Shown here one piece after another: positions 55,701 to 64,000 of a DNA stretch of 64,000 nt; positions within the stretch are counted from its first letter, which is position 1; every line of letters begins with the position of its first letter. The notes under the pieces are model-generated. The model was not told the origin of the DNA. It saw nothing but the letters and a program-made list of their open reading frames with translations, and ran no database searches. The DNA is from Anisodus tanguticus (lineage: Eukaryota > Streptophyta > Magnoliopsida > Solanales > Solanaceae). The stretch is taken from NCBI GenBank assembly GCA_034509755.1, contig CM067555.1, positions 566,142 to 630,141 on the forward strand, written 5' to 3'. The translations under genes were made by a program, and so were the position numbers.

Positions 55701-58700
55701 ACTGACCAACTCTCCTGCACCTTTGAGATTGAATAATCATCGCTTTTAATTGTTGACACATTGATTCAGTAGATAGTAGTATTCATGTTGGTCATATCAC
55801 ACACAGAGTGGAAGGAGGGAGGGATATGGGTGATGCCAAGATCCGTGAAGGAGTTGATGTTCGGTCGGAAGGCGGTGCCACGAGGAGAAGGAGAAAGGCT
55901 TGGAATGTTAGAGAGAAATAGGAGGGCTTTTGAAGGGAAGGCTTAGGAGTAGTCTACGCTCCCTTATTTTCTTTTGGTGCACCCATGTAGTTCCTATTTG
56001 TATAGAGGATTACCCTTAAAAAAAATGGGCGAGTAGCCCAGGTGCACTAAGCTCCCGCTATGTGCGGGGTCCGGGGAAGGGTCGGACCACAAGGGTCTAT
56101 TGTATGCCCCTTGTGGTCCGGCCCTTCCATGGACCCCGCGCATAGCGGGAGCTTAGTGCACATGGTCGCCTTTTTTTTGATGAATCCTCTATACAAATAG
56201 GAACTACATAGAGGATTACTGTTACCTTTTTCAAAAAAAAATTGTGTAGAGGATTGGGTGTCTTTTGGAGAGAACCATATTTTGTAGGTTTCTCCTTCTT
56301 GGGTATCTCTTGTATACGGCCATCTCGGCCTTGTTCTTATTAATGGAATACTTTACTTGATCAAAAAAGAAATCACGTGACAAGTGATCTCCTAAATAAA
56401 TTGTTTTCGTTTTTTTCTTGTATACAGGTTAATATAAACCTTTAACATTAATACCAAAATCCCTTTCTCCATGCCAATGTTGTTTGGAATTTCCTTCCTA
56501 TTTGCTTTTTCCTTGTTGAAGTCCCAAAGGAGTATTAGAATGAAAGTAGGCTAATAACATATAATGCTAGTTAAAAATGGTAAAATTCTGTTGTGTTATG
56601 TTTTCAGATTCAACATCCCAGGTCACGTCTAAATAGGTTCGACCTAGTGATCACACCTCGTCATGATTATTATCCTTTGACACCTGAGGGACAAAAACAA
56701 ATTCCTTGGCTTCTTCGAAGGTGGATTACACCTCGCACATCTCCTGAGAGACACGTGGTATGCAAATTTCTTGAAACATCTTGCTTGCAAAACCTTGGAG
56801 TTCCTTACAACCTCCACATTTTGGAGACATCTACTGAGAATTTTAAGGCAGATACTGACCGTCGGAGCCCTTCATCAAGCTGATTCTGATGCGCTGAAGG
56901 ATGCAGCTTACACTTGGCATGATGAGTTAGCAAATTTACCGAGACCTTTGCTTGTGGTTAATGTTGGAGGGCCTACAGGTAGTTTACATATTAAAGTCTT
57001 TTTCCTATACCGTGCTTTGTTTTTTGTTGGGAAGGGGTGATTAGCATTTTGGCTGCCAGTATTTAATCCTCGTGGAAATGTTAAGAAATAAACTAACCAG
57101 GTTCTGGATGTGCTTTATCCACAATTGGCATCATCTGTTACCATAGGAAATGACTGTATAAACACTATCTTCTATTAGCCCTTTAAGTTCTTCTTTGAGT
57201 TCCTTTGCTCGGTTATTTAAAACCACTTATTGGTTGCCTTCTTCTTATTGTCTTGTTAAGGACTCTGGATTTTATTGGCATCTATTTAGAAACCATGACT
57301 GATCATTTTTTTTAAACAGACACCATGATTGATCATAATTCTTGCTAAAGCACTTCATCTTGCAGAATGGTGCTTGACTAAATTTTACATCTAGTAACTT
57401 TAAAATAAGTTGCTAAGTTTTGTCAACAAGTGAGCTTTTTTGTTATTTTTCCACTTGTCATTTATTACAGGGATTAGGGCTTTTAGTGACTTGTTAAATT
57501 TACATGAAAAAGGGGTCAAGCCTCCTTCTGCTTCCCCCTTCCCCACTCCTTGCTTGAAAATAAAGAAGAGCTATTTCATGCCAATTTATCTGTTAATGCT
57601 TAATGATTGAGCATGTTCCTTGAAGGGAAACTCAGATACACTCCTCTTTGTGAAAAGAAATCTGACCTTTCAAAGGGCGGGCTGATTGTTGAGAAAAGTT
57701 AAAAAGATCTTTTCCCTGGGGTTATCCAGAGAAGTGTGGTGGAATATATGGATTGTGATTGAAAAAGAAGTATGAGTATCAGGGCTTATAGTCTAGTGGT
57801 ATTGATGGGAGTCCCCCACACAATAGGTGTGGGTTCAATTTCTATTACCCCCTCCACCCCAAAAAAGAAAAACAAAGAGAGAAGGAGGGGAGAGGGGAGA
57901 GGGGTTCTGAGGGAAAAAGTATCAGAATTAATAGAAAGGTTAGGAACTTGGAGGGGAAAAAAAGGACCTTATCATTGAAGTGGAGGATCAAGGACGACGA
58001 TGTAAAGGGAGGCCAGCTAGCTTAAAAGGGCAGCATGGTGCACTAAGCTCCCGCTATGCGCGGGGTCCGGGGAAGGCCGGACCACAAGGGTCTGTTGTAG
58101 CTAGCTTGTCGAATTAAATCTTGAAATGTAATGCGGAAGCACATAAAGCAAAGCTCTTAGGGAGAGATGAGTCAAAGAGCCATGAAGGAAGGCAAGCAAT
58201 TTTATTTAGAATAAAACTTCTTCTATTTTTTTTCAAGTCAGGATTAAACTGAAAACCTACAGTTTGGATGACCAGATAATCACACTTCATAGTTCATAGA
58301 AGAGAAGCGCTGTTGCATTTTAAATGACTGAAATGTCAATAACTTTGTTTATTGTGAAGGCAAAGTTGTATAGATCAGCCTTCGAGTCGGTTCTCGATGA
58401 TGACTGTGATATTCCTTTTGGCATAATAAATCTGCTTCTAATTCTTCTTGTGGAATTTGTCAAATCTAAAATTCGCCAATACAGTTCTTACAACTTCTTA
58501 AACTAGTTATTTTCCTTTTTGGCTCACAAGTCTTTCTTTCTAGGTCATTGTAGATATGGTACAGACCTAGCAGTGGAGCTAACAGCCTTGCTACTGAATA
58601 TTGTTCCAACCTGTGGGTGCATCAGAGTATCTTTTTCTCGTAGAACTCCTTGTAAGGTATATGATTTCATCAGTTTCATCTGCCAATTTTCCTTCTGGTG

Positions 58701-59464
58701 ATTGGTTGTTGATATTGTAGTTAACAGGTCTCGGATATCATATGGAAAGAACTTGGAAATCATCCTAAAGTTCACATTTGGAGTGGCGAAGGTACTGTTG
58801 ACGCAATGCTTGTTTTCCTATCCCTCGCAGAAGGGAACTGTCTTTTCAGTGATAAAATAAACAAAAGGGTGTTCTATGTCAAATTTAATTGTTCCTCAGC
58901 AGATCTTGTTTAAAGATTCAACAAAGAAATGGGGGATATAATTTGCTATTTAAGGAAAGGATGCTCAGGAAAAATAAGTTTATTTGGTTTATGCCCCTGA
59001 CAGATGTTCTGTGATTTTCATCAAACAAACTGCATAGCATTTCTTTCTTCTTCCTATGTCCACTTCACATAAAAGAAGAGGATCACACAGTGTATCTCTG
59101 TTATAGAAGCTTTTACTTTGTCTTTCCGCCTATATGTAGATGGAAGACATTTGATAGAATAATCTTCTCCCCTCGCATGGTTTGAAATATTGACAAGAAA
59201 TTATCTTCTGGCAGAAAGTGCACCCGGCTAACAAGAAATTAAAGCAAGTGATAGGATGTTCTTAGAGATACTTAAATCTCTTTCCCTCAGAGAGGGGATG
59301 TGGCTGATACTTCAATTCTCGCCCAATTCACAGAATTATTTGATATAGTGTCCTTAGTTGTATTTCCTGCTGATGCCACTGACATGACTTGTACAACCTT
59401 TTTATGTTAATACTCTTCAGGTCCAAATCCACATATGGGGAGAAGCTGTATAATAGTCTTTTAA
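52774..59464 (+). CDS. ELM1: ELM1-like mitochondrial fission protein (DUF1022), 3'-truncated
   Basis: ELM1 recruits dynamin-related DRP3 to the outer mitochondrial membrane in Arabidopsis. Exons join in frame: 52774-52884, 53848-54013, 54103-54169, 55126-55222, 56608-56757, 56852-56978, 58544-58656, 58728-58791, 59421-59464. Motifs in order are IIGNGVAGAENQC, RVIRPKGGINKQL, DGPSLVVASGRDTISI, IQHPRSRLNRFDLVITPRHD, LTVGALHQ, VNVGGPTGHCRYGTDLA and WSGEGPNPHMG. All borders are GT-AG. The ATG at 52774 is the only one in frame with the IIGNG motif. The last exon becomes foreign after PHMG (59440) and stops 7 codons later; about a third of the family's usual length, starting with the HLAW region, is missing. 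The resulting 312-aa product is unlikely to be functional unless the assembly is wrong here. Confidence 0.85.
53010..53130 (+). mobile_element. Diverged SINE copy in ELM1-like intron 1
   Basis: GGGCAGCAGCTCCCGCTACG, AGAAGGGTCTAAACTAG, GTACGCAGCCTTTCCCTTC and GGCTTTAACCCGCGACTTC follow the order of the GTGCACTAAGCTCCCGC-type SINE (copies at 2494, 56038 and 58031). This is the only copy here that retains the 3' half. Confidence 0.55.
53592..53730 (+). mobile_element. TTG-tailed SINE fragment in ELM1-like intron 1
   Basis: TTGAGCCAAGTGTCTTATCGG, ACAAAGGTATGAGTAAGGTC, CAGACCCCACTTGTGGG and GGGTATGTTGTTGTTG. It is 5'-truncated, and no clear target duplication was seen. Confidence 0.7.
54355..54740. 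repeat. AAGCG-rich repeat in ELM1-like intron 3
   Basis: Motifs GAAGCG / AAGCGCAC / GCTTCA recur on both strands, at both ends of the segment (54400-54425 and 54610-54720), with an AT-rich centre. It could be a hAT- or MULE-type MITE, but no ends were defined. Confidence 0.4.
55986..56208. repeat. Inverted duplication of a SINE head and its flank (about 223-bp palindrome)
   Basis: The left arm TGTAGTTCCTATTTGTATAG...GGTGCACTAAGCTCCCGC...CCACAAGGG (55986 to about 56098) faces its inverse CCCTTGTGGTCCGGCCC...GCGGGAGCTTAGTGCAC...ATACAAATAGGAACTACA (about 56109-56208). The loop is about 11 bp. The inverted repeat includes flanking DNA outside the SINE, so this is an inverted duplication rather than two independent insertions. 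It lies in ELM1-like intron 4. Confidence 0.8.
57775..57865 (+). mobile_element. tRNA-derived SINE-like head
   Basis: GGGCTTATAGTCTAGTGGTA (A-box-like) and GTGTGGGTTCAATTTCTATT (B-box-like) are spaced about 40 bp apart, followed by a C-rich and A-rich tail (57848-57880). It lies in ELM1-like intron 6. Confidence 0.5.
58026..58105 (+). mobile_element. SINE head fragment (GTGCACTAAGCTCCCGC type)
   Basis: GGGCAGCATGGTGCACTAAG through CGGACCACAAGGGTCTGTTG, the same head as at 56038. The 3' half is absent. Confidence 0.65.
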
Positions 59465-59994
59465 AGGATAAAACCCTGGAAATGCCTGGAAAACTATATC
59501 ATAGAACTATTCACCATTTTTTTGTTCTTTATCAAAAAACCCTGGAAAACTATATCATACAAACTATTCAACAGCTCAGGAACGTACAATGGGATGCATA
59601 GAGGAAACTTTTGCGAGCTAGAAGGAAAAACTAAGAGAAGAGAAATGCAGCAATGGTAGCTCCTGTTCAACATATTTGGTAGTGAAGTAGTATTAAACTC
59701 CCAATAGCTTGAGACCCAAAAGGCTTTTATCATAAATGAATCAACAACTTCCCAATGAAAGAAGCTAACGAATTTAGGATCAGAAATATTACTGAAAACA
59801 AATAATTGCAAACATATATGCCCAACTTAAAAAAGAAGCCCAAAAGATACTATGGTAAAAGGTAAGAATAGAGACAGTTCAAAGGTATACAATATCATTA
59901 GCTGTTGATGATGCTTGATCTGATGATTTGCTAGGCCGGCGTCCTACGAAGCTCCATAAGCCCTGTATCCTAGCATAAAGAATCCACAATATTA

Positions 59995-60386
59995 AAATTA
60001 TATGTGTGGGGTAATTTTTTGGAGGTCGAGAATTAGGATAGAAGGGTAGTAGGTATTTGAGTTTGGTCGCGTTGTGTGAGAGAGATGGGGGGCTAGCCTT
60101 TCCATCTCCTCTTCTCCTTTTCTTAGTTGTATTGTTTTGGTATCGCGTCGATCATTATCTTTAAGTGTGTATTACTATGTTGCACCATTTGTTTTGTATC
60201 TTGATATTTTGTTGTCTAATTTTTCATGCAATCTTGCACTGATTACGTTTCTTTTGAGCCGAGGGTCTATCGGAAACAGCCTCTCTACCCCGCAAAAGGT
60301 AGAGGTAAGGTCTGCGTACATCCTATCCTCCCCAAACCCCACTTGTGGGATTACACTGGCTATGTTGTTGTTGTGTGGGGGATAAT
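59995..60386 (+). mobile_element. RTE LINE 3' end fragment (copy of 30365-30757)
   Basis: Same sequence as the fragment in LETM1-like intron 12, with one G fewer in the run after the TTG tail. It was carried here by the segmental duplication, not by its own insertion. Confidence 0.75.
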
Positions 60387-63184
60387 TTGCAGAACAACGA
60401 CGCATAACATTGATACTAAGGGGCATATTTGGCCTTTTCTCTTCACAGCCCAAAAAGAGACAAAGAGGTGTCGAATACCTGTTGTTCCCACTCCTATTTC
60501 GACCGTCCTTGTTGTCCTTCTGATTAGAGAACTGTTGTTCGTCACTGCTTGATGGTGTAGATATAGTAGCATCATCCCCCTAGTTCATACATACATCAGA
60601 ACAAGAAACAACTAATCCCAGTTCAGATTTTTAGATTTTTTAAATAAAAAGAATGCAGAGTTTTGTTCACCATGGCACATTATTTGGCCAAAAGACTCGA
60701 AAAGATGCAAAAGTTGGTTTAATTGTGTTACACATGCAAGCCGAGAAACATGAAGATGATTATATGGATTGCCAGTGGTTGAATCTAATTAAAATGTCAG
60801 GACTGAGCAGGACAACTTTCTTCGTTTTGAAATTAACTGGAGAAAGATACCTGCTGTAGGAAAGCTGCCTTTGTTCTAAACGAAACCTCGAGAAATTCAG
60901 CCTCTTTTTTAAGTCTTCGTATCCTTTCAAGTTCAGAACAGGCCGCTTTCAAGTGCTCCTTCTGTGAACTAGCGCTTGACATATGCAGCTCCTGGAGCAA
61001 TACCTCTAGCCTTACCAGAGCCTCTTCAACACTCTCCAGTGCCTAAAATGAAATGCCCAAAAACTGTATCTTCAGATCCATAATTTAATCCTTCAGATAG
61101 AGGAAAGAGGCAGCTTACAATGGGCCGTTGAAATCACATGAAGCACTTCGATAAGAAGTCATGTTTTATGCCAGAATAGTAATTGATATAAAAATGTGAT
61201 CATTGAAAGAAGCTAATTACCTTTTACATCTTATAAATCACAAGCGGAAGGCTGTCTGCGCATTATTTATAAAACAAAAAAGAAGAGGAAATGAAAAAAG
61301 CTGCATGATTACTTTTGTTCGGTAGCAAGAGAACACCGAGAGGATAAACCAAGTAAAGAGAAGTTAGAGCAAAAAAACTTCATTTGAGTAATAAAGCCTG
61401 GGGAAACCAATTGAAGAGCAAGGTCTCGCTCCCTTCCTTCTCTTTCACACATAAAGGCTTGTGGCTTCTAATTATAAAGAAAATTATCTAAATTCAACAA
61501 GTAACAAGTACCAACGAAAGTCTGAACTACTTTATCCTCCTAATCAAGAGTAATACCAATTTTGAACAATCAAGAGGTTGGGACAATCCTTTTGTGTTCT
61601 ATTTAGTTTGTTTTTTCATTTTGCTTTTTGCAATTATTGTGGACAAATACAAATAAATTATGATGTTTCCTTTCTAAGGGCTTGATTTTTTTTTGGTGGA
61701 GAGGCAACACATTAAAAGTGTCAAAGAAGACAGAGATCCTAAATTCGAGTCTCACTACCATTTGACATCAAACAATTTTACATGCTTGGTCTATGGGGGA
61801 AAAAATCTCGACCCTCACTTTAAGGGGGTGTGTTAAGAACAACTATAAATCAAGAACGGTATCTATTCACTAAAAGTATAAACTTCAAGGAAGTGGTCTC
61901 ACAATTCAACCATACAGTTAAATATTTGAGATCAATTTTTTGCTATAACTTGGAAATATTAGGAAGAGATAACCAAGAGCAGGAATTGATTAGCCACTAG
62001 CACACATGTTACTTCTCCATTGAGGTCCTGGAAAGTAGTGGGCAGGATATTGGACTTATAGGCCGTCATTTAATACAAGCATATTAACAGCTTCTTCGCT
62101 TGGTTGGCAGTGAGGTGGGAAATTTCGACAGTTGAAAATTTGATGAAGAGTAGTATTACATTGCAGGTGCAAACGTTCAGAGAAAGATGTTGATCACCTC
62201 TTATTGCATTGTAAGATGGCTATATGATTGTAGATTGGAACATGTAAATAAGGCTGAATCTTCATGTGCTAGAATCACTACAGGATTAGTTTTTGGGACT
62301 TACTTTTGCTTTTTTGGGCCTCTGCTAATAATGTAAAGTAGCAACAGCACATTCTTAGTGCTGGGTTTATTATATTACCTTACCTTTTCAAATAAAAATA
62401 AGATGGCAACACGATTGTGATGGGTAGCCTTGAAATGGTTTGGTGTGCAACAGACAATGTTGTGTCAATGAAGGATGTGGTACATAGATGGGCCTTTAGA
62501 CGAAGGAAGAGAATATGTAGGTCATGGGGTGTTGCCCTTTAGCCATCATGTGGATTCTGTGGAGGAGATAGATAAAAGAGCTTTTGAGGGAATAGAAAAA
62601 TGACTTTGTATAGCTAAGGAATAACCTCCTATTCTTAGTTAGCTTTCGTTGAACCTATGAGGTGACTAGTTATATAAGAGATTGGGCATTGAAAATAACA
62701 GTATTTTGTTGTAGGTTCTTGCTTGTACACGGGAATTTTCACAATTCAATAAAATTGTTTACCTTATAAAAAAAGGTTGAAGCTCCACCTCTACGTCCAA
62801 GGAAATAGAGTGGTACTCTTAAAGATTAGCACATCGCATGAGGATAACTGCAACAGAAAATGTTTCATTTGTAAGAGGTAATACCTTATCAAAGGAATCT
62901 GTTTCTTTCTTGATCTGTGAATAAGCTCCCGTGCGAGTCCTGTCCACGTTTTTTAGCAATGTTATCAACATGATTTCCATATCACATGTGATTGTGTTTG
63001 TATTGCCAATGCATTTGACCGAAGTACCGTAAACTATTGGAATGAAATGACTATCATGATAAGCAAACGAACAATAACTATGAACAAAGAAAAGCTAAGA
63101 ACAGTAAATAAGTCGGGCTTACTCAGGCCAGTTGAAATTTAGTTGACAAAACAGAGTCAAAATAAATACAATCATTTAATGCAC

Positions 63185-63349
63185 TAATATGGCACCAAGG
63201 GTGTGGCTTAGTGGTCAATTAATCGTATACTAACCTAAGAGACCAACGTTCAAATCCTAGCCTGCTCTAATACCATGTTGAATGGTGTATATCGCTTCAT
63301 CTAAAATATTAAGTTGTTAGAGAGGAACACTTATTTATTTTATGTCTTC
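63185..63349 (+). mobile_element. tRNA-derived SINE-like element (copy of 33556)
   Basis: Carried with the duplicated segment and identical to the first copy by eye. Confidence 0.5.
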
Positions 63350-64000
63350 AACAAGGTGGACAAAGTGCAGTACATGTCAGTGGTCCAAAGTTTGTGTATG
63401 TTTCCTGAGAGATATAATTAGTTCCACAATGACTAGGATCAAGTATAGATCAGTCGATATCTGTAAATAGAAAAAGCACATGCCTTAACAGATAGATGAA
63501 AATAATGATAACAGTCAGAAAGCACAAAAAGGACAGAATGAAAAGGGGAAGAGTAGGAAAGTCAACATTTTCTCATTTAACTTACGTCTTAATTCCTAGA
63601 TCTTCCCTGCACTTCTTGAGCTTGTTATGCCTGTAACATTCATGTTAACAAATTTTACTAATTCTTGTATATTCACTTAATTGATTGAATATTTTCCAGC
63701 TTCCTTACCCAGTTGAAAGAAATCTTGCTGCCTTGACATGAGAAGGGCTCTCCAGCCATTTACTGTATTTGATGAAACTCTGGATCCAGTAAGAGCACAT
63801 TTCTAATACTAGTGGGATAGCTTCTAAATTTGGAGGAACTTCTTGTTTGCTTTTGTGCCCAATAGTGCGGATGGAATTAGCAGTAATGCCTGGATAAAAA
63901 GGAAGCCAGTCTAGCTCTTCACACACAACCTATCATGTAAAGATATTTCAGCATAATGTGCCACATAAGTGTCCTAATGACAATTTCTTCACAAGAATGC

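Larger units (their letters stand above)
59891..63929 (-). pseudogene. Second, partial copy of LETM1-like exons 8-13
   Basis: Exon copies, in transcription order on the minus strand: 63929-63709, 63630-63586, 62939-62885, 61042-60851, 60579-60479, 59969-59891. Coding sequence and splice sites are the same as in the first copy. Exon 14 onward is missing because the segment breaks at 59436. Exon 7 and upstream, if duplicated, lie outside the window. It is antisense to the ELM1-like gene and could not make a complete LETM1-like protein. Confidence 0.85.
59436..64000 (+). repeat. Duplicated segment, copy 2 (runs off the window)
   Basis: Essentially identical to 29806-34371 in direct orientation (offset 29,629-29,630). 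It begins inside ELM1-like exon 9, after a 5-bp TGGGG shared with copy 1. The end lies beyond 64000. Confidence 0.95.

Overview
This window is nuclear DNA of a flowering plant, very probably a Solanaceae species. Three intron-rich genes with clear plant homologues sit in AT-rich DNA crowded with nested retroelements. The family call rests on many copies of SINE-like retroposons and RTE LINE tails ending in TTG repeats, which resemble the tobacco TS / SolS type. All identifications come from reading translations and splice sites by eye; no search was run.

Layout. 1-11.0 kb is a nest of elements: a TRIM-like remnant (1-350), a Stowaway-like MITE (478-758), a solo LTR with its target duplication (1213-2468), and a minus-strand Ty1/copia element with both LTRs and a 5-bp target duplication (3252-9843). 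The copia element sits inside the reverse-transcriptase frame of an L1-type LINE. 11.6-15.9 kb holds a second, plus-strand, decayed copia element with a TTG-tailed retroposon in its 3' end. 16-19.7 kb is C-rich low-complexity DNA and MITEs, including a cluster of five near-palindromic repeats.

Genes. A TBL10-like polysaccharide O-acetyltransferase gene (20227-23978, +, 4 exons, 431 aa) converges with a LETM1-like gene (46138-24030, -, 19 exons, 940 aa); only 51 bp separate their stop codons. The LETM1-like introns hold two RTE LINE pieces, several TTG-tailed retroposons, a small copia derivative and a long CT/AC microsatellite. An intronless, frameshifted nuclear group II intron maturase (nMAT-type) pseudogene follows at about 48.0-49.93 kb. 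An ELM1-like (DUF1022) mitochondrial-fission gene then starts divergently (52774, +) and runs through eight exons.

Junction. The ninth ELM1 exon is cut in mid-codon-context at 59436. From there to the window end the sequence is an essentially identical direct copy of 29806-34371, the middle of the LETM1-like gene, lying antisense to ELM1. The differences I found were three one-base homopolymer indels. This is either a very recent duplication that truncated ELM1 or an assembly error, and it is the most important thing to check. Two of the three genes (ELM1-like, LETM1-like) plus the maturase relic concern mitochondria, but I see no evidence that this is more than coincidence. I found no rRNA, functional tRNA, CRISPR array or prokaryote-style operon.
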